A stretch of DNA of 64,000 nucleotides from Cervus elaphus (taxonomy: Eukaryota; Chordata; Mammalia; Artiodactyla; Cervidae): positions 47,819,616 to 47,883,615 of the forward strand of contig NC_057848.1 in the NCBI RefSeq assembly GCF_910594005.1. The letters run 5' to 3'. The notes below the pieces were generated by a model. That model ran no database searches. It had not been told where the DNA came from and saw nothing but the letters and a program-made list of their open reading frames with translations. A program made the translations under genes and the position numbers. Position 1 is the first letter of the stretch; the number at the start of each line of letters is the position of its first letter. This document shows, one piece after another, positions 10,797 to 21,299 of this stretch.

Positions 10797-13120
10797 GCTC
10801 CTCTCTGTAGAAAATAAGGAGAACAATTGACAGAAAAATAATTTTTTGCTACCTCAAATATATTTCATAGTTTTAGTAAAATATAAGGGACAAGTGTCTA
10901 TTAACTCAACATGGCAATGAAAATAATTATTATGATTAACTGGATAAGTAACTTTGTAATCAATGAGTTGTTAAGAACTAGCTCCTTTCTGGATCAAAAC
11001 CAGATATTTCTGTTTTAAATATATAACCCAGTTATATATGAAGTATATATGAATGATGAGGGAGGGCAGAAAGGTTAGTACTGAGATGCCTCTAAAATGT
11101 ATCTTTTGTTTGCTATAGTTATATATTTCCCCAATCAATTCATTATGTCAAAATTCCCTAAAAACATCTGTTTATATTCACATTTGGATTACTAAATAAA
11201 TCTTCTCCATATTAAAACCAGGTTTCATCTCACCTATGGTGAAATTTCCTTTCTTTATAAAATGAAACACATGTTTGCCTGTGGTTTTAATTTTGAATTA
11301 AAACCATAAATAGTCAATTCAAAAGCATTTTAAAAAATAATACCACCACCAAAGTGACAAGAGACTGTATCACAATAATATCCAAAATACTGCTCTTCAC
11401 TGCCCAAGCACAATAGACTACTATAGATATATTTTTATTCTCAATATGTAAAATATATTTTAATGCTACAGAGTTTTCCTTCATGTAAATTTAGCATCTT
11501 CCACATCCATCATTTGGTGTACACTGAAAAGCTTGGTTGACTCCTGTTCATCTGTAATAAACAGGATTTATAGGTCATAGATTAGTTCCACGAAGTCTTT
11601 TCCTGTCTTAAAAAGAATCTTTAAATCTGTGGCTGAAGATAGATTTTGCTAACCCCAGTGCTGTTAAAGGATTAAAGCACGCAATATTGTTGGATCTAAG
11701 CACTGAATATGTACATTCTGAGCTATTTTTTTTTCTTTAGTCATTATTAAAGGAAAAAAAAGGTCTCTGAATCTATTTTTCCAGAGCAAATGTCCTAAGG
11801 GGGGAAAAATTCTACTTCTAAATGTTAGGTAGATTTTAGTAGTACTATAAAATAAAGAAAGTTAACTACCACTAGAAACCTTACATTTATGGGTTAATAT
11901 TTAAAGAGTGCTATCCCATAGATATTTAAATCATGGCCATCACCACTAATGAATATTTCTTCCAAATGATTCTTATTTCCCCAAGATAGACACTAGCTCT
12001 GTAAAACAGAGCTCTGCTAACAAGCATTGGTCATGTAGATTTCTTTTCTTTTTCCGTTCCTTATCAACATTTCCTCCGGCAATGGCGCTGGCTCTTCTTT
12101 TGTAAAAATAACCCGTTGCCTCCCCTGAGTTGTCACACTGGCCTAAAGCCAGCAAGGGCAGTTAGCCACATAATAAGCTACAGCCATCTGTCAGAATATG
12201 CTAAAAATCAATGAGGATAGTTGGTATCCATTCTTCTGGCTAGGCCTGACTCCTCCACACAATTCTGATTTGTCATTGTGAGTTGGAGTGGTTATGTTAA
12301 TATCAAATCCAAGTTCTCCCTAGTATTGAATATCATGGCAAAATCTTTCAGCAAGATTCATTTTGGTGACTAGTTTAGGGAGTCTACAATAAGCCACTTG
12401 GCCAGATGGAGGAAATATGCTCCAACATGACTCCAAAATTGTTCTATGAGCAAATGTAGTAAACACAAGTGATTTCAGCTCCACAGCAACCAGCTAGGCA
12501 TATCGTTTAACTAAAGGCCAATATCTGACAATTTCTCAACCTCCACTGTTGACAACTCCACCTCCCAGAAGGTAGAGAAAATAAGGAGACTTGCTTCTCT
12601 CACTGACTAAAAAAGAGAAATTGGTGAAGTGAAGGTGACAGAAACTTATAGAAAAAGCAACGATTTTAGCTGAAAGTCCATAAGTACTCTATAAAGCAAA
12701 ATCCTAGACTTTAGGAAAGTGGTTTTCTACAGTGAAGTAGGCATGTATGAGTCCATGCCTGGAGACAGTAAAAAAAGTGGGGGGGGGAGATGAATAAAGA
12801 GTCAGCTGGGGATATTTGCTGGCTATTGAAACCAGTGTGTCTCTACTGGGTGCTCTCCATCCAGTATTTCTAAATAACATGTACTGAAAAGAAGGGATGA
12901 AAATCAAGGATAAATGAATATAAGGTGTGGTTAAAAAATGCCAAAAAGAATCACACCTGAAATGACCCTGAAGGTTGAAAAAACCTGCTAAAGATAACAG
13001 AACAGTCTTTTAAAAAAACATGTTTAGAACAAGAAGAGCAAGGATAGGCTAGACACGCAACTCATGGAATGGTATCAAATTAGTGATCGTATCTTTTTTT
13101 TTTGTGAAAAAGAATGATTC
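10797..13120. other. 2.3-kb repeat-poor intronic stretch
   Basis: No ruminant-specific or older repeat recognised. It contains a G run at about 12779-12787. The 60-codon frame at 11973-12155 and the 67-codon frame at 12704-12907 have no recognisable motif. Confidence 0.5.
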
Positions 13121-13133
13121 TAACCTAAAAGGG

Positions 13134-13331
13134 GGGGCTTCCCTCATAGCTCAGCTGGTAAAGAATCCACCTGCAATGGGGGAGACTTGGGTTTGATCCC
13201 TGGGTTGGCAAGATCCCCTGGAGAAGGGAAAGGGTACCCACTCCAGTATTCTGGCCTGGAGAATTCCATGGACTGTATAGTCCATGGGGTCACAAAGCGT
13301 TGGATATGACTGAGTGACTTTCACTTTCACT
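13134..13331 (+). mobile_element. Bov-tA SINE
   Basis: Near full-length tRNA-derived ruminant SINE: a head beginning 'ggcttccctcatagctcagc', a B-box-like 'gggtttgatccctgggttgg', the Bov-A body, and an end in 'gactttcactttcac'. Flanked by the 13-bp duplication TAACCTAAAAGGG (13121-13133 and 13332-13344). Confidence 0.95.
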
Positions 13332-13619
13332 TAACCTAAAAGGGTAATCAATATCATAGCCATAAATTGAAGCCTAATATAGGCAAGGTGCCCATAAGAG
13401 GGCACTCAACTGTTCTAAAGTAATTGAAATTACATTTCAAAGTGGTGAGAGGTCCTGTGGATTAGATGACCTAGTCATAGTTGTTAACGTTTTGGGATTC
13501 TGGTATGGGTAACATGTGTCAGAAGACTGGAGACCCTAATATGAGCTTTGGTTTTGAAAAGGGACACAGAGCACATGGGCTCCTTAGGTTAGACAAGGGT
13601 CATCATGCTGATTGAGTGC

Positions 13620-13975
13620 AAAATCCTGAAACAGGCTATTAAAAGGAGGATTTGTAAGCACTTAGAAAAAGTAGTAACCATCAGAAGGCAGCAGAAATTC
13701 TGTAAGAACAAGTTATTAGACAAACCTCATTTCATTTCTATTTTTGATTATGATTATTGGCTTGGAAGATCAGTAAAAATGTAAGCACTCTGTATCTGGG
13801 TATCAGCAAGGCATTTGACAAGGTCTTTCATGGCATGTCTGTGAACAAGACAGAGAAATGTAGAATGCTGCCTGATGGATAAACGTCAGCCTGCAGGGAG
13901 GTTTCCAGTGGCGTGCCACTGAGCTCTGACCTTGATCTTGTCCTATATAACCTTTTTATTAATGATCTACATAGT
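13620..13975 (+). pseudogene. CR1/L3-like LINE reverse transcriptase fossil
   Basis: Ancient RT remnant. At 13794-13840 the frame reads YLGISKAFDKVFHGM, matching the CR1/L3 motif family 'YLDFSKAFDKVSHDI'. At about 13898-13965 another frame reads EVSSGVPLSS...LVLYNLFINDL, matching the 'SGVPQGSVLGPVLFNLFINDL' block. The upstream part (13620-13740: aagcacttagaaaaag, agaacaagttattagacaaacct) also fits the L3 consensus as I remember it. Frameshifts and substitutions are extensive. CR1/L3 elements died before the placental radiation. Confidence 0.75.
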
Positions 13976-14580
13976 CATATTGAGTGAAGTAAATCAGAGA
14001 AGGCAAAATATTGTATGACATCACAATCATTTGTGAAAGTTTAGAAGAAATGAAACAAATGAACTTACAAAACAAAAAGAGACTCACAGACTTAGAGAAC
14101 AAACTTACGGTTCCAGAGAAGGATGGAGGGAAGGGATAGTAAGGGAGTTTGGCATGGACATGTACACACTGCTATATTTGAAATGGATAACCAACAAAGG
14201 CCTAGTGTCTAGCACATGTAACTCTGTTCAATGTTATGTGGCAGACTAGATGGGAGGGGGGTTTGGGGGAGAATGCATACAGGTATATGTACGGCTGGGT
14301 CCCTTCACCATTCACCTGAAACTATCACAACATTGTCAATTGGCTATGGGTGCGTGCTAAGTCACTTCAGTCATGTCTGACTCTATGTGACCCCATGGAC
14401 TGTAGCCTGCCAGGCTCCTCTGTTCCAGGCAAGACTACTTGAGTGGGTTGCCATGCCCTCCTCCAGGGCATCTTTGCAACCCAGGGATGGAACCAACCCA
14501 TGTCTCCAGCATTGGCAGTCTGATTCTTTACAACTAGTGCCACCTGGGAAGCCCTTATACAAAATAAAAAGTTTTTTAAA
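13976..14580 (+). mobile_element. L1 LINE 3' end, interrupted by a SINE
   Basis: The L1 tail includes 'tgagtgaagtaaatcagaga', 'tattgtatgacatcac', 'agagactcacagacttagag', 'ggtttgggggagaatgcata', 'aactatcacaacattgtcaa' and, after the inserted SINE, 'tacaaaataaaaagtttttt'. The two parts join in the usual order once 14347-14555 is removed. Confidence 0.85.
14347..14555 (-). mobile_element. Bov-tA SINE inserted in an L1 3' end
   Basis: Reversed SINE: 'gcgtgctaagtcacttcagt' through 'ccaggcaagactacttgagt' to 'cacctgggaagccct'. It interrupts the L1 tail just before its final 'tacaaaataaaaag' stretch. No long target duplication is seen, only a few bases. Confidence 0.88.
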
Positions 14581-14938
14581 AAAGAGCAAGGCATATCTAA
14601 CAAACCTACAAATGACACAGTAATGAGTGCAGTACAGAGCAAATACTTTTTATGGCAGAATTAGAATTCAGCTACATCTCCACGGGTTAACAAGATGAAA
14701 TCCAATTAGGCTAAATTGAAGCTCGAAACCTATTTTCCACCTACATCCTTTCCATCCCAAACACACAATTTAAAAAACCTACCAACTATGTAATAATTAT
14801 AAAATAAATGAAATGTGGCTTAGTCTTAGAGGTCGTTTAAAAGTTTTGAGTTGAGTTAAATAGTGTTTTTGGTGTGTATCAGTAGTGTTATGTGTTCACC
14901 AAAAATGCTGATATTGGAGTAAAGAACATTAAGAGAAA
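14581..14938. other. Unassigned intronic sequence
   Basis: No gene or repeat recognised. Confidence 0.4.
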
Positions 14939-14997
14939 TATTGGGTTGGCCAAAAAGTTCATTTGGGTTTTTCCATAAGATGTTACAGAACCCAATA
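14939..14997 (+). mobile_element. Mini-mariner (ruminant mariner deletion derivative)
   Basis: Starts with 'ttgggttggccaaaaagttc', the terminal repeat of the ruminant mariner family, and ends in 'aacccaa', with TA on both sides (14939-14940 and 14996-14997). Only 55 bases remain between the TA pair, so nearly the whole element is deleted. Confidence 0.82.
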
Positions 14998-15324
14998 TTT
15001 ACTTAGAACAGGGGAGGCAACTGATTATTGGTCATAACGCAAATTCCTGAATGAGTCAGTCAAGTTGATTATCGACTGAGAGTCCCACCTACCATACATC
15101 GGATCTGCTCCCAGCCTGTGCTCAGTGACATCCACGGGTGTCCAGGCTATTGCTTTTTTAATCACATGATCTTCCTCTCCCCTTAGGCTCAGCTGACTGA
15201 AAGAATAACTGACAGCGCTTGCCAAGAAACATAAACACTGCCTGGTACAAAAGGGATATGAATTGGGCTAATCAAATGCACTCTTTTTGGTTTTTCTTTT
15301 TTTTTTTGGTTTTTCTAAATATAT

Positions 15325-15486
15325 TTTTAAAAGTATTTATGTATTTGGCTGTGCCAGGTCTTAGTTGGGACACACGGGATCTTTGATCTCAGTTGCAGCA
15401 TCGGAATCTAGCTCCCAGACCAGGAACCCCAGGCCCCTTGCATTGAGAGCCTGGAGTCTTAGCCACTGGACCACCAGGAAAGTCCC
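15325..15486 (-). mobile_element. CHR-type tRNA-derived SINE
   Basis: Reads 'tatttatgtatttggctgtg', 'ggtcttagttgggac', 'ccagaccaggaacccc', 'ccttgcattgagagcctgga', 'ccactggaccaccaggaaag'. This is the reverse complement of the cetartiodactyl (whale-hippo-ruminant) CHR SINE. Moderately diverged, consistent with an age older than Bov-tA. Confidence 0.85.
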
Positions 15487-16264
15487 TCTCTTAGGTTTTT
15501 AAACCTAGGGCTAGCAGGAAAATTAGGCAGGTAGCAATGGAACAGGCACTGAAGGGAGAAAGTGCAAGATGCTGGGAGGTACACTTGGAATCACATGGTG
15601 CAATGAAAACCTGACTTTGCTATGAGAAAGTAGACACTGTGTGGTAGACCAAAGAAATACTGAGCTGACAATAAGCTATCGGACAAAGAAAAAGACAAAA
15701 AGTGGCAACACTGCAGAGAATTGCTGAGTCATATTGGTGCCAGAGATCTATAGGCCTTACCCTTCCTTGTGTATTGACCAGTATTTCCTGGCAATAGTCT
15801 TAAAAAGCTATTCTCAATTATTTGAGGCAGTTTGAATAACCACTGCTCCTTTCAATCAAAGAGCCTAATAATCCACACGTGCATTCAGCCTTGGCTGTGA
15901 CACTTCAAGAGCAGACTGGACAGACTGAAGTGTGCTTTAAGGGAAGAGCCAGGATGGAGGATTTGAAATCAGTTAATGTGAGGAGCAGGTGGAGGAATGG
16001 GGGAAACATTTAGCTCTAAGTAGAGAAGATTCAGGATCAGTGAAGGGCTGTTAGATGTGAGAGGGGTTTTATTTATTTTGTGAGATCCCAGAACTAGGTC
16101 TGGAAGGAATGGGTAGAGTTAAGAGGTGGGAGATTTGGGTTCATTAAGAATCTTCCAGTAGTTGTCTGACTTGAAATGGAATGCCTGAGGAATGAGCTAA
16201 TGTCTTATTCTGGAGATATTTAGGGAGAGGCAGGTAACCACATAATAGGGATGGCAATATTACC
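15487..16264. other. Unassigned intronic sequence
   Basis: No gene or repeat recognised; G-rich patches at about 15950-16010. Confidence 0.4.
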
Positions 16265-16420
16265 TTTGAATTCTATAATGCTTCACAATGCACATTCTGT
16301 TACACTGGCTTGATCTTCCTAACAATCTGTTGAGATGGGCATTTTTATGTTCATGTTTACAGATGTGGAAGCTGAGGCTCAGAGAGCTATCATACAGCTC
16401 TTAATTAAGTACCAGGGCAC
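16265..16420 (-). mobile_element. MIR SINE
   Basis: 'cttcctaacaatctgttgag', 'catgtttacagatgtggaag' and 'ctgaggctcagagagctat' match a reversed MIR with its L2-like 3' end. Confidence 0.7.
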
Positions 16421-18217
16421 TCGCAGAGTTACCTTCTATTGACTGCATGTGAAAGGAACATTATAAAGGATATATTTGGAAAATCCTAGCTGATCAAGCT
16501 GATAGGGTTTCTAGGTTTTTTAAAAATTCATCTTTGTGATGCTGAATATATTTGCAAATGCACAAAAAAGGTACTCTCTCTGCTCAGTCTCGCATGAAAA
16601 CTTATGTTCTTCTCTGCGTCTTATGAAACTGAGACCAATTAATACATTCCTTGCATAGATACAGAAGGTCCGTGGGTGCAGTTTGTACAAACATGCCTAG
16701 ATGTACATTTCAAACAAGAATAGTTTTCTCTCTCCATTTGCCTGAGCCCATTCCCCACCCTCTTTCCAGATTTCCTGTTATTTGGCTTCTTAGATGAAAG
16801 AAGTGTGTTTGCTTATCAAGACTGCTAGTTAACCAAATGGGCCCACTGCTTTCTTAGCTATCACTAAGCCCTGCAAAGGAATTAAAAGAGTGAGTAAATC
16901 ACCACCATTAGTGAAAACTCCTTGAAGATAAACATTGTTCTCTACTTTTCTCACTTGATTCACTTCCTCCCTTTGAATTAAAAAAAAAAAGAAGAAAAAG
17001 AAATGCTACGCTACACAAACCCTCTCACTGGTACCCACAGGTGCTGACTGCTGTATTATCTCTTGGAAGAGATCAGTAATATCACTTTTTGAAGCTATTT
17101 AATCTAGTTAGTGATGGATGATATAGAGTTTCCTGGATGTGGGCCATAGTGTTTTCAGATTGTTGTTGGTGACATATTTCTGATGCTCTGGCTGGCATTT
17201 AAGTTAATATGCTGCTAAGGAGAAACAGTAGTTTTGAAATGTGAGTTTATTAGTCCTCCCCTTTCCATTCCAATTCTCAGATTATTGGGATAGAAGTTGA
17301 TCAGAGTTGACACCAGACATTGCTTATCAAGTAACACCCTATACCCAGTGTTTACATGCAAGTGTGTTTAGAAAAAGCTTTGGCGGTAGACCTAAAGAAG
17401 ACATATAAGACAAAGGGAAGTCCTTGACTTTAACAGACAACAGAATACTATGCCTTATTGGGCAATATTTTTCTACAACAATAGAAAGTTGTAATTTTGG
17501 GCTTAAGACAGAGTACCTAGAAACAATGAATAATTTCTCAGTTAATCGCATCGAGTGCTGAAATCTATTATGATCAAGGCATCTAGAACTATGGAGGAGT
17601 AGAACTTTAATCACCTGACAAAGATTTGAGGAGGAATCTGGAAACCTAAATATATCAAGCAACAGAAACATAGAGGCAAATTTTTGATCAAAAGATCAAC
17701 CTCCACCCTAATGGCAGAATCAAGTTTTGAAAATTACACATATGGACTTCTGATGGAGCAAATCCATTTTCAAAATGTTTGAAGGCAACTTAGTCAAAAA
17801 GATCTTAAATAAAATGTAAACTATTGCTGTTCCTCCAATTTTGCTTGGGTTTCCCTGTAATATTGCAGGATCTTAAAACAAGGGACCACCGCCTTTTACC
17901 TTGAGGATACAATGACGATTTAGGTAACTGCTTGGTTTCATATTGTGGGTGTCTGCCCATGGGGTGTTTATGCATCTATGGCTTCCTCTTCACAGGGGCA
18001 TCTGCTTCGTTTGGTTTGTGTCTGTGGGTGTGCCTGGATCTAGATGGGTGTGCCTGTGTGTGTCTCCGGGCTTGTGGAGGGGGGTCTGCCTTTTTGCCCA
18101 GGCATCTGGGTGCGTATCTATGTATCTGTGCATCTCTGCAGCTGTCTACAATGTGTTTCTGCCTTCAGTGGAATCATCCTGTGCCAGTGTTGAAGTTTAG
18201 TGGGATCATCATAGCTC
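16421..18217. other. TENM1 intron next to the exon (3' side)
   Basis: Lies immediately downstream of the exon in the gene's direction. No recognised repeats over nearly 1.8 kb, except an A-rich tract at about 16979-17002 and a GT-rich part (17940-18130). The next TENM1 exon was not found here. Confidence 0.5.
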
Positions 18218-18223
18218 AAGTAC
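18218..18223 (-). other. Splice donor of the TENM1 exon
   Basis: In the minus strand the exon ends ...GAGACCAG followed by GTACTT. This is a good 5' splice site, and it interrupts the Arg codon after its second base (phase 2). Confidence 0.85.
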
Positions 18224-18464
18224 CTGGTCTCCAATGGTATGTTGCTATTCAAGACCCAGCTGTTATGCAGATGAACCGAATCCTGGGTGCTGGTTGGGGG
18301 AGCTGGAGCGGCTGGGCTGGGCTGGCTGCGGGTAGTCATTGATCTCCTCTGGAGAGAGTCAGCCGCGGGGGGTGGCTTCCTGGCACAGGTGCAGGCGTGC
18401 GGAGGCGGCGGCGGCGGCGGGAGGGGTCTGAAGGTGAACTGGTTGTGTGGGCTGCTCTGCATGT
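18224..18464 (-). CDS. TENM1: TENM1 (teneurin-1) coding exon, proline-rich cytoplasmic region
   Basis: A 241-bp internal coding exon. Teneurin-1 is a large type II membrane protein of neurons used in cell-cell adhesion and wiring; this exon encodes part of its N-terminal cytoplasmic tail. The minus-strand frame reads 79 complete codons plus two bases at each end. Residues 1-14 include the SSPHNQFTFRPL motif, followed by seven prolines, HACTCARK, then QRRSMTTRSQPSPAAP, and ending in LHNSWVLNSNIPLET before a split Arg codon. This matches mammalian TENM1 as I know it and differs from TENM2, TENM3 and TENM4 in this segment. The polyproline run fits the SH3-type docking described for teneurin-1 (CAP/ponsin). 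The first in-frame Met is internal, not a start: the acceptor lies two bases before it. Proline codons make a (CCG)n tract at 18404-18421, giving the exon high local GC. The neighbouring exons are outside the window or unseen. Confidence 0.93.
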
Positions 18465-18486
18465 CTAGAGAGGAGAGAAGAAAAAC
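18465..18486 (-). other. Splice acceptor and pyrimidine tract of the TENM1 exon
   Basis: In the minus strand, 'gtttttcttctctcctctct' followed by AG precedes the exon's first bases AC. The tract is almost pure pyrimidine. Entry is phase 1, so the split codon is probably completed to GAC (Asp). Confidence 0.87.
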
Positions 18487-19769
18487 ACAAAATAGAGACC
18501 GACTCTCTCACTGGGCAGTCAGGAAAACACAGCACGTCAGACTTCTGAGGATTTCCCAATAACATAACCCGTGGGATGGGGTGGGGGTCGGGGCAGGGAG
18601 AGTTGGGAGTTCAGTCTATCTGTAAAAATGTCACTTAACGTACAAAAACACACGTGCAGTGAGCTTCTGAAATGTAAGACATTCACAGTCGCATTTACAT
18701 GTAAATTCTTCAGGGCTATAGCAGCTCTAAAGTAAACGAGGCCGCCTCACACAATTTGTCAGAGTTTCTGCTACTGAACAAATAAATCATCAACGGGACA
18801 CTGAGTTACAGAACAGAAGTGAGCCAATTTTCATCACTTGCAAAATTCTCACTTCGGAAAATACCAGTGAAAGGCACAAATTTGTTGCAAGGAAAATCAC
18901 TCAGCACTTAAAAGTACAAGGCCACCTTCTGGCTTACCTCAGGAAAGGATGCTAGCCTGCCTGCATGGGAGCAAAACCAACAGCTCACCAGGGTGTAAGT
19001 CAACTGCGGGAGAGTAATCTCGTGGCCAGCTCCCCTTCTCCCCAACTCAGTGCTTCTTATAAAAGGGAGGCTAGAAGGAGTTTGTTCAGGTTGTTAGGCA
19101 TATTTCTACGGCCGTGCAAAACAGTCCATACCTCTCCCCTCTTTGCCACACCTTTCTAGAAGCTCAACGATATTAGCTGCAGCTGAGACAGCAAGGAAAC
19201 TGTTTTTTTATGCCTGTTTGCAGAGGAGGCATCCTGGGACAGTGGTCCTCAGACTTTCTTTATTGTTATTGTTTGGTATTTTTCTGCCATTTTCCTGGCA
19301 GGCAGACATATAGACAGGAAGTTAGAATTTGGCCCATGCGAAATACCCCAATTAAACCCTTTGAAAAGAAATCACTATTGTAGTTGATAGCCACATCTCT
19401 TTCACGGGAGAAACATAATAGATGTCAAGCGATTTCTTGTAACACCAGCATGTTGCCGATAAACTTTGTAGACAGCATGGCTTTGTCCCACCTCCCAAAT
19501 GACTGAGACTTGAAAAGCAGAAAAATGCCAGAGGCTTTCCATGTCTAGCAAAGGGCTCAGCTGGTTTGTACTGAGACTCACTTTGCAGTGGTTGATCAGA
19601 GGGCGAAAAAAAAAATCACTTTCTTCAATCCTTCCACCTCAGACTTGAACCGTGAAGACATTGGCATCATTTTCATGCTTTAAAATGATACTAGTGCCTC
19701 AAGAGCATGACAGATTTTTGTCAGTGTTTTCTACTACAGGTGGCTCTCCCTTTAAATAAACTTGCTATA
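18487..19769. other. TENM1 intron next to the exon (5' side)
   Basis: Unique, repeat-poor sequence with slightly raised CpG near the exon (18540-18800). No coding frame resembling the preceding teneurin exon is visible. Confidence 0.5.
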
Positions 19770-19778
19770 TGAAAAACG

Positions 19779-19833
19779 GAATTGTATATAGGGAATTGTG
19801 TATAGGGAATTGTATCCAATTGTATATTGGATA
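19779..19833. repeat. Short imperfect tandem repeat
   Basis: The unit 'gtatatagggaatt' recurs about three times with changes, abutting the left target duplication of the adjacent Bov-A2. Confidence 0.7.
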
Positions 19834-20077
19834 CGGAGAAGGCAATGGCACCCCACTCCAGTACTCCTGCCTGGAAAATCCCATGGACGGAGGAGCCTGG
19901 TGGGCTGCAGTCCATGGGGTCGCGAAGAGTCGGGCACGACTGAGAGACTTCACTTTCACTTTTCACTTTTATGCATTGGAGAAGGAAATGGCAACCTACT
20001 CCAGTGTTCTTGCCTGGAGAATCCCAGGGATGGGGTTACACAGAGTCGGACATGACTGAAGTGACTTAGCAGCAGCA
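19834..20077 (+). mobile_element. Bov-A2 SINE (dimeric)
   Basis: Two Bov-A units in tandem ('ggagaaggcaatggcacccc...' and 'ggagaaggaaatggcaacct...'), joined by 'cactttcacttttcactttt' and ending 'gacttagcagcagca'. The second unit lacks a segment after 'cccagggatgggg'. Flanked by a perfect 12-bp duplication GTATATTGGATA (19822-19833 and 20078-20089). Confidence 0.95.
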
Positions 20078-20377
20078 GTATATTGGATAGGGGGTGGTGA
20101 TCATTCATTTTATATGAAGAATTCTTTTAGAAAGTCAGCTACCCTTGTATATTTAAAAGCAACTAAAATGCTTCATGAATTTTCTAAATCACCCCCATTA
20201 CTCTACACCCAGTCCAAATCCCATATCCACTAAAAAAAAAATCATCAAAAGTACTTAACATCTCATTGATTTTTTTAAATCTCTGGACTCATACTCATGA
20301 CCTTAACAAGAAGCCTGCTTTCCATCCTTGGGGCTCAATGAAGGATTGAATGCTGGGATCCAAAACACCTGGGGATC

Positions 20378-20515
20378 CTCTAATTTTGTAGATGAGAAAA
20401 CTGATGCCCAGAGAATTGTTTGTCCAGGGACACTTGGCAAGTTAGTGGCATGGCTAAGATTAGAACCCACATCACCTCACTCTGTCCAAAGCGCCATTCA
20501 CTCTCCTGCAGCTCT
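20378..20515 (-). mobile_element. MIR SINE
   Basis: 'gtagatgagaaaactgatgc', 'ttggcaagttagtggcatgg' and 'agattagaacccacatcacc' follow the reversed MIR order. Confidence 0.68.
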
Positions 20516-20644
20516 CTGTAATACAAGTTCTCTTCACTTTCTTAAGATGTAGGGACAACAATTCCTCCACATTTTCTAGATTCTTCACTTATGACATACC
20601 ACCTGCACTGCAGTTATTTGCGTCTATGTCAGCTCCCTTCTCCT

Positions 20645-20853
20645 GGGCTTTCCAGGTGGCACTAGTGGTAAAGAATGCAGGATACATAAGAGATGCGAGT
20701 TCCATCTCTGGGTTGGTGAGATCCCGTGGAGGAGGGCATGGCAACCCACCCCAGCATTCTTGCCTGCAGAATTCCATGGACAGAGGAGCCTGTCAGGCCA
20801 CAGTCCATAGGGTCGTTAAGAGCTGGACACTACTGAAACGACTTAGTACACAC
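20645..20853 (+). mobile_element. Bov-tA SINE
   Basis: 'gggctttccaggtggcacta' head, 'gagttccatctctgggttgg' box, 'cccagcattcttgcctgcag' body and a 'gaaacgacttagtacacac' end. Carries small deletions around 20680. No clear target duplication. Confidence 0.9.
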
Positions 20854-21123
20854 TGCTCCTGTCGTAGACGATATCTCCTTTGTGTACACAGGAAGGCAGA
20901 ATGGTGTAATGAAGTGCAGCACAATATAGTGGAAAGGGCACTGAATTCAGGGGTTTGAGTTCTTCTACCACTTGGGAACTTTACCCCTTCATTTGTCAAA
21001 TGCAGACAATAATCCTTTTACCTAGTGATTACATTTAATTCATGTAACATGTGCTTGGACATAGTATGTCAGTGATTGTTTATTGAATGTAACAGGAGTA
21101 TAAAATTTTTAGAGAGTTCCTTT
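20854..21123. other. Unassigned intronic sequence
   Basis: No gene recognised. Parts near 20985-21085 resemble a worn MIR. Confidence 0.35.
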
Positions 21124-21154
21124 GCATTCCACTAATTAGGAATTAGTGGAATGC
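21124..21154. repeat. Perfect 14-bp inverted repeat with 3-nt loop
   Basis: Arms GCATTCCACTAATT and AATTAGTGGAATGC are exact reverse complements separated by AGG. The right arm runs into the 5' end of a CHR SINE. Confidence 0.95.
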
Positions 21155-21290
21155 CCTTTCACTGTTAAATACCTGGGTTCAATCCCTGGTTGAGGAACTA
21201 AGATTTTGCAAACCATGCACCATGTGCACCCTCCCTCCCCCCTGCCCCCAACCCCCGCCAAAACAAAACAAAACAAAAACAAAAACAAGA
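21141..21290 (+). mobile_element. CHR-type SINE, 5'-truncated
   Basis: 'ccctttcactgttaaatacc', 'tgggttcaatccctggttga' and 'ggaactaagattttgcaaac', ending in an A/C-rich tail 'aaaacaaaacaaaacaaaaac'. These match the CHR SINE body and tail. Confidence 0.82.
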
Positions 21291-21299
21291 TGAGCTGGA

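Noticed and set aside
1..18223. Search for the next TENM1 exon (the segment after the Arg split codon)
   Set aside because: No minus-strand frame in this part resembles the following teneurin segment; the exon is presumably beyond the left edge.
18270..18460. GC-rich, CpG-containing stretch that looks like a promoter CpG island
   Set aside because: Its composition is explained by the proline/alanine-rich coding exon with CCG codons; no other promoter feature is present.
17932..18565. Plus-strand open frames of 85-136 codons over the exon region
   Set aside because: They are antisense shadows of the TENM1 exon and its GC bias.
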